Source: Plantago major (lineage: Eukaryota > Streptophyta > Magnoliopsida > Lamiales > Plantaginaceae). From it: a stretch of DNA of 64,000 nt. Location: positions 23,309,646 to 23,373,645 of the forward strand of contig CM048843.1 in the NCBI GenBank assembly GCA_026545765.1. Reading direction: 5' to 3'. The notes under the pieces were generated by a model. It was not told the DNA's origin and ran no database searches. It saw only the letters and a list, made by a program, of their open reading frames with translations. Positions 23,187 through 33,423 of this stretch are shown here, piece by piece (the first letter of the stretch is position 1; the number at the start of each line of letters is the position of its first letter). The translations under genes were made by a program, and so were the position numbers.

Positions 23187-23194
23187 TTATAGAG

Positions 23195-24420
23195 GATTTC
23201 GGACCACCATGGACAAGTAGACTGCAGGCCAGGCTGCTAAAATCTCTCAACTATGAACAAGCAATTTAAGCGTGTCCTTTAAAAGAAGCAATGTCTCAAA
23301 TTTACTAGCACAATTGTACTAGGACCACTTACATCTTTCACCTTTAATAAGATTTATGCTATTCGTGTACAGCGTCTTTCATAATTTACAATCTGGAAAA
23401 TAATATTCATTTGGTTTGAGGAAAAATGAAAAAAAAGAAAAAGATAGGGGTAAATTTTGTTTTCCACCATTTGATAGTTTTCAAGAAATCTTAAAAAATT
23501 TATGAAAATCTATATAAAATACATCTATCTGCACAAAATAAGAAAAGTTTTTTCCCTCACATTTTCCAGTAAAATCTTATTTTCCCTTTTTTTTTTCTTT
23601 TTCCCCATTTTCTCTCAAACCAAATGAAGCCTAAATAAATAGGTGTTAATATATACAAAAAAAAAAAAAAAAAGTGTTTCATTTATTTATTTCCATTTTA
23701 CAGGTTGCCTCTGATCCCTTGAAACATCTAGCTGCCACACGGTTTTGTCTCACTGCGCACACCGTAGTAGCTTTCGACGCTTCAAATGTCAGACCGATCA
23801 GTATCAGATATGATATATCAGACTGCATAATACACCCAAAGATCGTGAAATACTACATCATGCGTCACAGTAAAGTAAACCCTGCTACACTATAACCACC
23901 ATAACTTGATGTATGTCTCAATATCTACACGAACTTGGCCACTTGCAAGTAACAATAATAAGTATTAAGGTGCTTGTATCAATTATTCTATTAGTTGCAG
24001 GAATTAACAATATATAACAGTTTAGATTTAATCATAACATCAAAAGAGTAAAGCAAAAGTGTACTTCACATGTCCACCAACAATTTTAGCTCTCTATTAC
24101 ATCATATAGACGAAGAGGAGTGTTCATCACTCTCTCAGAATGTTTTACCAATTCTCAATTAGTGTTGTGCTAGACTGCTGCGCCATTACAGGACCATCAG
24201 CTTATAAAGTCCGTCGGAATATATATATTTTCAACTTCTATATATGGACTGTAATAAATCGCGAAAGTAACTATAAATTTTAATTGAGTTGAACAAATTT
24301 AGACAACAACTTTAGTCTAATTTTACATTTAGCTATTTTATTTGAGTGTACTCAATTAAAATCTCCATTTTCTCTACCAAACACAATTTTTCACAATATT
24401 TACCTATAAAATTTTCACAA
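23195..24420. other. Intergenic DNA, no gene seen
   Basis: AT-rich with poly-A at 23656-23673. The 73-residue frame at 23674-23895 has no family resemblance and starts in low-complexity DNA, so it is not called. Confidence 0.45.
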
Positions 24421-24684
24421 AGTCTCTTGAGATACGGTCTCTAGATAACTTATCTGGAAACGACATATGTTTATAGGAAAATGATCTATGTTATTAATCA
24501 AAATGTCTACGTTGGTAATGAAATTCATTTCCTTTGTAATATGAAAAAAAACACCAATGTTTTAATTAATGACATGGATGATTTTGTTGATAACATAGAT
24601 ATTTTAATTAATAACATGGATGATTTTGCTGATAACATAGGTCCATCTAGATAAATTATCAATAGACCGTCTCTCAGGAGATTT
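24421..24684. mobile_element. MITE-like inverted-repeat element (intact relative of 14564-14947)
   Basis: Ends TTGAGATACGGTCTCTAGAT and ATAGACCGTCTCTCAGGAG are inverted. The interior has two direct 'AATTAATRACATGGATGATTTTG' units (near 24573 and 24613). It matches the 14.6-kb element in opposite orientation, without the SINE. Confidence 0.65.
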
Positions 24685-24733
24685 GCTCTAAAATTTTAAC
24701 TCTATTTCAAACACAATTTTCATAACTTAATTA

Positions 24734-24983
24734 CTCCCTCCATTTCAGAATAAGTGTTACATTTTGACTTTGACCGGTCAACTGTCTTCGAGTTTGACCA
24801 CAAATTACTCATAAACGATAATAGTAAATAATTTAATAGAATCATATAATAAAAATTTAATTACTAAATTTTCATTATATAATTTTAATAATTTATTTAT
24901 TAATATTGTTTAAGAAGAATTAGTCAAACGCAATATGACCGCAGTATCAAGAAAATATAACACTTTTTTTGAAATGGAGGGAG
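24734..24983. mobile_element. Stowaway/mariner-type MITE
   Basis: Ends CTCCCTCCATTTCAGAATAA (24734) and TTTGAAATGGAGGGAG (ending 24983) are inverted repeats flanked by TA on both sides. Length 250 bp; a different subfamily from 15117-15353. Confidence 0.85.
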
Positions 24984-25142
24984 TAAAATTTAATTATATT
25001 CATCAGTTATAACCAATTAAAATTCACTCAACTAAAGTTTTGTACCAAACCATCCGGTATTCTGTAAATATCATCTCCCCAAGTTTCACTTTAGTAACAC
25101 TTTCATCTTTCATCCGGCAGGATTAAAAAATTTAAAAAATAT

Positions 25143-25215
25143 TTCCGTTGCCGGGACTTGAACCCGGGTCTCTCGGGTGAGAGCCGAGTATCCTGACCAA
25201 CTAGACTACAACGGA
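25143..25215 (-). tRNA. tRNA-Glu (anticodon CTC)
   Basis: The minus strand folds into a full cloverleaf: acceptor TCCGTTG/CAACGGA, D-arm with the A-box TAGTCTAGTTGG, anticodon stem TCGG/CCGA around loop CTCTCAC (anticodon CTC), and T-arm CCGGGTTCAAGTCCCGG. Discriminator base is A and the length is 73 nt with no intron. Two T6 runs just downstream (25134-25139 and 25125-25130 read on the minus strand) can serve as pol III terminators. It is nuclear in type and looks functional. Confidence 0.95.
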
Positions 25216-26363
25216 TTGTTGTCCATTGTTCTCATCCACGTTTATATAACCATTAATACAAAAATATAAAAGTCCAGGTAACCATTAAGCCCATTTGCAA
25301 GGAAGTATAACAAACAGACTGTGGACTTTAATTTTCTAATAGTAGTGTATAAAAATCACTATATCAGATAACGTGTTCACTACTTATTCTAGTTTCAGAC
25401 TACTTCATTGCTTCCAACACTTGCCAAATTCTCATAATTGTCACATTTATGATTTTATTTAGTCATGCTTTGTTCAAGCACTTATATATATATATATATA
25501 ACTAGTGGGGAAACTGGAACCAAGTCCATCATACAGAGATGAGACAGCCCATGACTCCATCACCATGGACCATGAGTGTATTGCCGAATTGGACTAGATA
25601 TGGTCAAGAGTGCAACTTCCAGACTTTCAAAATTCAAGAAAAAGAAAATAATATGTAAAACTAACCATAGAACTGGTCAATCTGAAGTCTGAACTAGCCG
25701 GTTTACAAATTTATATTTAACTATTATAATCAGAGACTTCTGCAAAGCTTGGATACAGACACCGGGTTTAAGATGAAGAATCTACCAGAACCAGCAGCCG
25801 CACGTAGCATAGCTAGATAATGCGATTATATCGACTTAGAACTTGTAATTAAGAACATAGCATATGAGTTTTCACTGCTGAACCGTCTAAGCCTTTTGTC
25901 TATAGCATCCCAAACAAGATACCTGATGGCCAGATACTTGCCAGATATTGCAGATTATCACTGCCAAATGAGTAAAAGCTAGAGCTGTATCATGCCGGAA
26001 GTAAAAAAACAGGGAAGTTAACATGCTACAACACAGCGGAAAAACGAAGAACCAGATTGACTTTTTAGTCCATGTACACAGTCAGAGACTACATATATTA
26101 CAAATAAAGAATCAATACAAAGCTTTCCTCTGATTACAGATACATGTACATCTCATATGGAGTTGGTGCAAGCAACAATGATAGCCCAAAGAATGCTATA
26201 TGACAAATACAGAAACACAAAGAATTCAAGGATCAAGATTTCCAGGGATTTATTGTACAAGGCAATCAAAGCCAAACACTTCACATAGCACACTGAACTG
26301 AAACCACTAACTTATATGCAAAACAAAACTACAACCTCATCCAAATGTTAACCAACTCACTAG
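25216..26363. other. Intergenic DNA; 3' flank of the EF-hand/TPR gene
   Basis: Includes a short (TA)n tract at 25484-25500. The ~300 bp next to 26364 are likely the 3' UTR of the minus-strand gene. No other gene seen. Confidence 0.5.
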
Positions 26364-28775
26364 CTACGAGTCCCCCGCAGAGGACCCTTTAGAACCAAAC
26401 CACAGGCATTTATCTTTCACAGCCTCTGACTCATTCGCATATTCTTTGAATCTGTACTCCTCCAGCTTGCAAGTAGAAGGCACTTTTCTTTCTGAGTAAC
26501 ATTGGCTGCACAAGCTAATCCGAGACTTCATTTCCTTGAAACGAGACCCAATAATTGGATAGCGACAAGTAACGCAGACATGGTTACCATGCCGGCTCCT
26601 ATCTCCTGATTCAAGCTTCAGCAAAGTAGACATGATGCTAAACCCCCATTCTGGATCATCAAAGATCGTCGCAAACTCCACCAAAGTAACTGTGGAGGTA
26701 TTATCTCCTTCTCCATGGATTTCCAAAATTTCACTACTCCCATGAGAAGGAATATAAATTGCCCTCAATAGTTTCACGTAGCGCTGGGCATCAGATTTCT
26801 TTATGAGTGTGTTACCTTCATTCACAGGCCGCCATAAAAGTGATTCATATACAACTTGCTTGCGCTTTTCGGCTGAACCACCACAAAGGGGAGCAAGAAT
26901 AGCGAAAAACATACCCAAATCCACACGGCCTGACTCTGACTCATCCAAGACCGAGAGGATTTTCATATTTATAGCTTTCACAGCTCCTACAAAAGTTTCA
27001 GGCTTCAAGAAGCCAAGTAACTTGCGCAATATTCCTTCCAAAGAAGCTTTGCGTATCGACTTCTCTGGTAAACCACTCCCTGAGTAAGACACTGGCACAT
27101 CACCTTCACTCATCTCCTTCTTTATAAGATCAATCTCACAACGATTCAATCTAGTAATCCTTTGAAACGCTCTAATATCAAGTGCAATAGTTAACTCTGG
27201 TGCTAACGTCGTTTTCTCACCCACGGTTTTGAATTTGGAGGCTTCCACTGTAATAAATGCTGCTTCACCATTACCATTGCCATTTCCTCTCAACCTTTTC
27301 TTTTGCAACTGCTTTAAGTGCGATATAGCATCATGTAACTCAACCCTGTTAGTCATCTTTAAAGCTTCTTTCAGCGCCTTCTTAGCCTCCTCAGTTTCTC
27401 CAGCTCCTAACAAAGATACAGCCTTATTTAGCTGTGCTCGCCAATGATTTGGCCACACACCCAAAACCCTCGTATACATCTCCGACGCCCTCTGGTACCT
27501 ACCCATATCCATGTACAACCCCCCTAAATTGTACAAAGCATCCACGTGTCCAGGTTTTAAATCAATTGCCTTCTGAAACTCCTTAATTGCATTATCATTA
27601 TCACCCATAGCATGCAATGCTGAAGCCAAATCACAATGTGCATCAGCGTAGTCATTCTTCATGTAAATTGCTTCCTCCAATGCCTTAACAGCTGCCTTAT
27701 ACTCTCCAACACCGAAAAGAGCACTTCCCAGAAGCTTCAAAGCCCTAAAATGCGTTGGGCACAAAATCGCAGCTTCTCTATAATGCTCACAAGCACTAAG
27801 AACCATACCCTCACCCTCAAGCGCAATCCCCAAATTCACATGTATCTGAGGCAACAAATAAGCCCACTGGTTCCCACCAGATTCTGCCGCATCTAATGCA
27901 AGCAAAAACTCCTCTTTCGCCTCCTTATGCCTCCCAAGCATATACAAACAATTCCCAGCTCTAAAATGCGGCTTCACATCAAACGGCATCAATTCGCACG
28001 CCCTCTTAAAACTCACCAAAGACTCCTTAATCAAATAATGATCATACAAAACCCTCCCAATCGCCATTTGCCCATCGAACGCCTCAAGCCTCGACCTTGC
28101 TCCATCCGCCCTGGATCTCAAAACCCCCAATTCCTTCACAAACACAGCGTAATCATGCCCCGTTTCATCCCACGCGACTCTCTTATCAATCTCAGTCGAC
28201 GGACCGAGCTCCCTCGACCATCCAGCATCAGAAAACGCATCAGAATTATCAGTCTTAATCTTCCCATCCTTGGACTGCTTAGCTTTCAACCTCTTGATCA
28301 AAATCTCAAGATCATCCACAAGCTTCCATGTGTCATCAAACACAATGCCGTGATTCGGAGAAGCAGCCCAAGCAGCAGTACGCTGTTTCTTATGAGGCTC
28401 CATCACACGCTCATCTGCCACAAACGAAGACGAAGCTGCTTCCTCAGAAGCCTCAGAAATCCCATTCTTATCATCCAAGGGTTTAAGCTCCAACCCTAGC
28501 GCATCAAAATCACGGTCCACGTCACCTGCTCCATCGTCATAAGTACGAAGCAAACCGTCGAAAGTTAGCCCCTTTTCACCATCAATGAATTCGCCGTAAG
28601 TACGGAACACCTCATCGAGAATGGCACTGATTTGCTCGTCACTGAATTTCACCCTAGGGTTTACAGCGACAACCAAAGCCGCCATTTCCTCTCGGTTCAG
28701 ACCTCCATCACGATTGACGTCGAATTGCTGGAAAATTCTCTTGACCTTCTCCGATCTACTCCCTCGGGAACTCAT
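26364..28775 (-). CDS. EF-hand and tetratricopeptide-repeat protein (At1g05150/At2g32450 type)
   Basis: One uninterrupted 803-residue frame, start MSSRGSRSEKVKRIFQQFD, close in length to the ~800-residue Arabidopsis proteins of this type. An N-terminal EF-hand has a complete calcium loop D19-x-N-x-D-G-x-L-x-x-E-E30. A central array of TPRs spans about residues 225-480 (for example AHCDLASALHAMGDNDNAIK, ALYNLGGLYMDMGRYQRASE). A helical region follows, and near the C-terminus there is a ZZ-like metal-binding motif CVTCRYPIIGSRF...LCSQCY. Arabidopsis homologues are annotated as calcium-binding TPR proteins with no firm biochemical role; TPR similarity to O-GlcNAc transferase does not imply that activity, since no catalytic domain is present. 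Likely a scaffold, by inference. Confidence 0.93.
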   Translation of the reverse strand: MSSRGSRSEKVKRIFQQFDVNRDGGLNREEMAALVVAVNPRVKFSDEQISAILDEVFRTYGEFIDGEKGLTFDGLLRTYDDGAGDVDRDFDALGLELKPLDDKNGISEASEEAASSSFVADERVMEPHKKQRTAAWAASPNHGIVFDDTWKLVDDLEILIKRLKAKQSKDGKIKTDNSDAFSDAGWSRELGPSTEIDKRVAWDETGHDYAVFVKELGVLRSRADGARSRLEAFDGQMAIGRVLYDHYLIKESLVSFKRACELMPFDVKPHFRAGNCLYMLGRHKEAKEEFLLALDAAESGGNQWAYLLPQIHVNLGIALEGEGMVLSACEHYREAAILCPTHFRALKLLGSALFGVGEYKAAVKALEEAIYMKNDYADAHCDLASALHAMGDNDNAIKEFQKAIDLKPGHVDALYNLGGLYMDMGRYQRASEMYTRVLGVWPNHWRAQLNKAVSLLGAGETEEAKKALKEALKMTNRVELHDAISHLKQLQKKRLRGNGNGNGEAAFITVEASKFKTVGEKTTLAPELTIALDIRAFQRITRLNRCEIDLIKKEMSEGDVPVSYSGSGLPEKSIRKASLEGILRKLLGFLKPETFVGAVKAINMKILSVLDESESGRVDLGMFFAILAPLCGGSAEKRKQVVYESLLWRPVNEGNTLIKKSDAQRYVKLLRAIYIPSHGSSEILEIHGEGDNTSTVTLVEFATIFDDPEWGFSIMSTLLKLESGDRSRHGNHVCVTCRYPIIGSRFKEMKSRISLCSQCYSERKVPSTCKLEEYRFKEYANESEAVKDKCLWFGSKGSSAGDS

Positions 28776-29518
28776 AATAACCCTCTTCTGAGCTCAATTC
28801 GGAATGTGTGCTGTAATTGAAGCTGATATTTGCCTAATTAGGGTAAATGGAAATGGAAAAAAGATTAGGGCTTTGGAAACCCGAGTAGGAGAAAAGATAC
28901 GACGATTTTGAGTTGAACGGAGAAGTCGGAGAAACGGCAGCGTATTGAGTAACCGTTAGAGTTGATCTGTAGAATTTGTTGGGAATTTGGTTATGCTCTG
29001 GCAGTGATGATGATTGTGGTGGGGACAGACAGATAACAAAGGACTGTATTTTGGTTTTTTTTTTTTTGTTTAATTAAGATTTTGTTGCCTCTTACTTTTG
29101 TTGTTTTGTCGCCTTTGTTGGAATGGATGCTTATGCTTAGTGGGACTCATTATTCTCCTAATTATGCTTAACAAATGGCTTTGGGGGATTGACTTCTTGT
29201 TAGTTTGGTTGTTAATTTGGTTGTTACACCAAACTGATTCATCATTAGAATACTTCTTTTTATAATTCTCATACACCCTTTTTTTATCCCTCAATAATCA
29301 TCATTCTGCATTTATACTATTGGTAGTATTCTATTTTATACTCCTAATCCAATCATGCCCCCTACTCTTTTCCTTTTGGGTTTAGTATATTATACGTATA
29401 TTGACAATTTAGACAAGACCACCTCTACCCATGAATGAAATCGTTCACAACCAACTCGTAAGAAAGCTTGATCATAATTTGGCGAGCTCGATGAACGTAA
29501 CACGAACTTAATTGTGTG
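28776..29518. other. 5' flank of the EF-hand/TPR gene
   Basis: Leader and promoter side of the minus-strand gene. T-run at 29057-29068. No other feature recognised. Confidence 0.45.
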
Positions 29519-29527
29519 TAAATACTA

Positions 29528-31057
29528 GGGTCAATAACATATAGGCCCCCTGTTAGATTTTTATCTTGCATATGACTACCACTTAGTTCAACAATTACAT
29601 GCAAATCCTATTCGATACAAAACAATTACATCTAGGTTCACGAATTTGACTTTTCGCGAACTTAAGCCAGGAAAAACCATTATTTGCCATTCAATTTCAA
29701 TTTTCAAAATCACCAAACAAATTACGACCTGATCACGTGAGAAGCACGTGAGGACTTCAATGTAATTGAATTAGATTTATCAAGTAGTCACTTATAATAA
29801 TTTATTTACCATTTTTTTCAAAAAAACTAGACTTAGTGATAAAATATGAAAATATGCATGGGCCAAATTGACAGAAAATGGAAGTGCCCATCAAAATCTA
29901 TTTTGCAATCTAAGTCCCTAGTACAACCCTAATTCTCCAATGCAAGGGTTTTAAGTTCCTAAAACATTTCAATCATAGTTTTTCCAATTCGAATATAATT
30001 ACAACCAAACTCAACCAATATCAAATCCTAGTCTTCACCATCATATATTCGATATCAAGAACAATTAATTGATCAAAATAAGGCTCTAATTTTAGATATT
30101 AAAATTCGAAAGTTGTATGTATTACAAAAAGCCCAATTCAGGGTTTGCCAACGGATCGTAACTCGATTAATAAGCTAGTGGGCATGCATCCCGGTCTTAA
30201 TAGCTCAATGAGCAATCAACATATGGTCAGTGGTGGAGGAGCTTTGAGTGGTTCAGGACAAGCCACTCATGCTCAAGCATTAAGTAACTACCAGAATATG
30301 ATGACGAGACAAAACTCCATGAACTCCAGTCATTCGCACCAACACGAACCTTCTTCCCCTTTCAGTACTACTTCCAACCAGCCTCCAACTCCAAGGTCTT
30401 CAACCATTTTGCTCGAACTGCGGAGTTCGCAGACATCTGAAATTCACGGGGTGTAAACGGCTTTCATGCAAAATCAAACACACCGCATGCCCAATCAAGC
30501 TCTACAAAGACATATGATTCAACAACCGCTTCATGGAATCAACAATAAAAAGAATGGGCATTCTTGCTCCTCCTCAGCCGTCTCAGAATCAACAATAAAA
30601 AGAATGGGACAGCTGCTGCTCCTCCTCCTCCATTCATGGTCGGGACGGTGGTGGAAAAGAAAGACAAGAGCCAAGATCGAAAAGAAGAAGAAAACAAGGA
30701 AATTGGTAGTACTAGTATTTAGAAGAAGAGAACAATGAAGAAAACAAGGACCTGTGTGTTGAAAGACGAAACGGGAAACCTATATTTTGGAAGAATAAAG
30801 ACGGCCGCCATTTTCTCGATTAGTTTGGACCTGTGTGTTGATCTTCTTTTTACAAAATCTTTTTTTTTTTATTAAAATGATAGTACTTAGTATTTAGAAA
30901 GAATTGGTAAGGATTTGTTTGGTTTGTGAATAAGCTGATAGGTGACTTAAGCTGGTCAACAAAAAAACGGATTAATGGACCTAGATGTAATTGTTGAACT
31001 ATATGGTAGTCATCTGTTACAGAGGCGTCTAGCAGGGGTGGTGTATGTAATTTTACC
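29528..31057. mobile_element. Pack-MULE-like element carrying a SEUSS-like gene fragment
   Basis: A perfect 9-bp direct repeat TAAATACTA flanks it (29519-29527 and 31058-31066), the size made by Mutator-like transposases. Its ends are long imperfect inverted repeats. The left end (GGGTCAATAACATATAGGCC, later GACTACCACTTAGTTCAACA) pairs with the inverse of the right end (GGTAAAATTACATACACCAC, later GACTACCATATAGTTCAACA). The inverted similarity runs about 100 bp. The interior has no transposase but holds a piece of a host-type regulatory gene (30122-30580). Capture of host gene pieces between MULE ends is the definition of a Pack-MULE. Confidence 0.85.
30122..30580 (+). pseudogene. SEUSS / SEUSS-like (LIM-domain-binding co-regulator) fragment
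   Basis: The plus-strand frame from 30122 gives a stretch resembling the C-terminal Gln/Asn/Ser-rich part of plant SEUSS proteins: LPTDRNSINKLVGMHPGLNS, then NQHMVSGGGALSGSGQA, ALSNYQNMMTRQNSMNSS and SSPFSTTSNQPP. After about 30400 the frame breaks (stop at 30454-30456). A neighbouring frame resumes with MPNQALQRHMIQQPLHGINN, similar to the NQALQQHMIQQLL motif near the SEUSS C-terminus. The conserved Ldb-type central domain is absent. I treat it as a captured, degraded fragment, though transcription of a small protein from 30145 (103 residues) cannot be excluded. The rest of the cargo (30580-30800) is not identified. Confidence 0.75.
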
Positions 31058-31066
31058 TAAATACTA

Positions 31067-31789
31067 TTCAGTTTTGAGTGAGTATAGAACACTATGGTAA
31101 AAAATTGATTGATTGTGAGCAACTCGGGAGCATATAAGTAATCACATACTTCCAATCCCATGTCAGTTGTCTACTTTACTTTTCGACACGCAAAATAAGA
31201 AGAGAATATCATAGCATTATATAGCACATGTGGGGTGTACTTTCTAACTTTATAAGTTGTTTGTTTGATTGTTTAGGTTATTTTTGATTTTATTGGAAGT
31301 AGTGAAGGAATATAAAATTGTATAACTTTTATTTAAATGGCAAAAAAAAAAATTAAAGTAGACAAGAATATATTTCTATTTATACGCGATTATCTTTTCT
31401 TTGCAAAAATCAAAGAATTCTAATTAATAAGCCGGGACTATTAACTCTAATGAGACAATTAAAATGGTAAAAGTGAACAATTGGTGTGGGAAAGGGGAGT
31501 ACATATTATATATTATACGTATATATACATTTAATAAGAGTATTATATTTAAAACCATGTAAAACATGTACATGTCCTCATATTAGTATTTGAAATTTTA
31601 TTTATGTAGTATGTACCTCATTAAATAAGTGTCTATGAGCAAGCTTGATGCTCCCAAGCTTTAATTTAAGCTCTTAATCTGAAACATCGACATATTAATA
31701 GACTCGTAGATACGAGCATGAGCTCGATAAGGTTCGAGATCGAAGCGAATATGCTCATTCACAGACATATACACACCTAAGGGTAGCAC
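31067..31789. other. AT-rich intergenic DNA
   Basis: No gene seen. Contains AGCTCGA/GCTTGA-type words near 31635-31760 that belong to the repeat family described next. Confidence 0.4.
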
Positions 31790-32400
31790 TTAGTGCTGTT
31801 TTTTCGAGAGAACTCGAGCTTTGACTCGACTCGACTTGTTGACAAAACGAGCTCATTTTTCGAGCTCGAGTTTTGACTCGATTCGTTAACAAAACGAGCT
31901 CATTTTCCGAGCTCGAGTCCCGATAAGTACGCTCGAGCTCGACTCATTTGGTTCGAACTTTAATCTAGTTCGAGCCTGTTATTGAAATTGCATATAAATA
32001 TCACAAAGTCTTGAAAGAGACGTGTACGTATTAGTGAGAGATCTGAGAGACGGATTGATGTTCTTAAGTATATGTGTAATGTTTTAAACAATATCAATAA
32101 TGTTTTATGAGTGAACATTTTATATCATTTTTTATGTAATGTGTATCACCGATGTTCTTAATAAAACATGTAATGTTTTGGGCTATAACTGTAATGTTTG
32201 TCCGTATTTTTTAAGTTTTTCTATTAACACGAGAGACTTACTCTATAAATATATAGAATTAAAAAAATAACCGAACACAATGAGATCAACAAGTCGATCC
32301 TCTCATTCGATACTAAACAAGACAACTTAAGTTATAATTAATTCGACACCTTTATCGAATGAGTCGAATGGCGGCGCTCGACTCGTGTAACACTCTAGTA
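31790..32400. repeat. CTCGAGCTC-rich transposon remnant with two direct ~52-bp units
   Basis: GAGCTYGAGYTTTGACTCGA...TTGTTRACAAAACGAGCTCATTTT recurs in tandem at about 31813 and 31865. Related CTCGAGCTCGACTCATT words follow, and GGCGCTCGACTCGTG lies at the far end. This composition is typical of hAT subterminal regions, but no matching target duplication was found, so the class is open. Confidence 0.45.
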
Positions 32401-33423
32401 TGTATGATAGTATCACTAGCACGTACACTTAAAAGAAAGAAAAATGGTATTCTTAAAGATCAATTAAATTCCTGACGTATGTATTTTGTCACCTCCACTA
32501 AATATGCATTGAAGTCTCTTCCAAAATTCTCTGTTTTTCCATGGACTATCAGGGAACCATCCAAATGCCCTTGATTTACTCTCTCAATCAGTCAACAACC
32601 ACAACCATATACCTCTCTCTCTTTCTCCCAGTTTCTCCAACCTTTCAATGGGTCTTTTTTCAGCTACAATCCTTCATTCTTAATTTCTTGATACATTTAT
32701 TTCTGGGTTTGCTGCAATATCACATCTTTCCACCATTTTATTGTACAGGGTGAGCCAATTTACTCACATTTTGATCCTATTCTATCAAAACAAAATTTAT
32801 GTCTTCTACCTGTTTGATGTTTTGCCAGCTACGAATGAATGTGCATGTTAGCTTTTTAAATTTTTTTTATGGAATATATTGTTTGTTTGTGACTTATATA
32901 CATAATGTAAATGCATTGGAACATTAAATGCGTGGAAACACCATTATACATGTATTATTTGTGATACAATCTCTGTGATAATCTGAATTGGAAACAAAAG
33001 ATGCTGGGTTTTGTTCATTTGTGTGTGATTGTGTTATCTTGTTAATGATAGGATTAAGGACTGGCAAACATTGGAAGTAAACTTATTTGAGAGCTGAAAA
33101 AGACAGGGGAACCAACTGTTGGAGGGAAATTTAATAAGGTGCGTCTTTTGAAGTTAAAGGGCTAAGAATCAAACCGTTTATTTCGTTTGGGTGATATAGA
33201 CCATACGTGATCCTTTTTAGGGATCTCAGAGTCCTGTTTCTTGTTGGATTATACATAACCTTGGCCTTTTCCCTGCAACAGGGATTAAACTACATTTTGT
33301 TGAGCGAAGAAAGTCCTCCCTCTCTTTCAACGAAGAGGGGGAATATGTGAAGACATCCATGTCTTGATTTAGATAGCTTGTTGGTTCTCTTTAAGTGCAT
33401 TTGGATAGGGAAAGAAGTTAGAA
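32401..33423 (+). promoter_or_regulatory. Presumed promoter and 5' leader of the KIN-7 gene
   Basis: A CT-rich stretch (32605-32640, CTCTCTCTTTCTCCC) suggests a plant 5' leader. A donor-like G|GTGAGCC near 32749 and an AG at 33051 suggest a leader intron. An open frame at 32541-32753 within it has no family resemblance and would at most be an upstream ORF. These boundaries are inferred only from composition and splice-like words. Confidence 0.35.

Noticed and set aside
27927..28499. 190-residue plus-strand frame
   Set aside because: Antisense to the 803-residue EF-hand/TPR gene, with no family resemblance; the sense frame has full domain structure.
30145..30456. A live SEUSS gene
   Set aside because: Only a C-terminal fragment lies between MULE-type ends, with frame breaks and no Ldb-type domain.
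31790..32400. hAT element with TAGTGCTGTT/AACACTCTA ends
   Set aside because: The ends are only loosely inverted and the flanking 8-mers (GTAGCACT and GTATGTAT) do not match.
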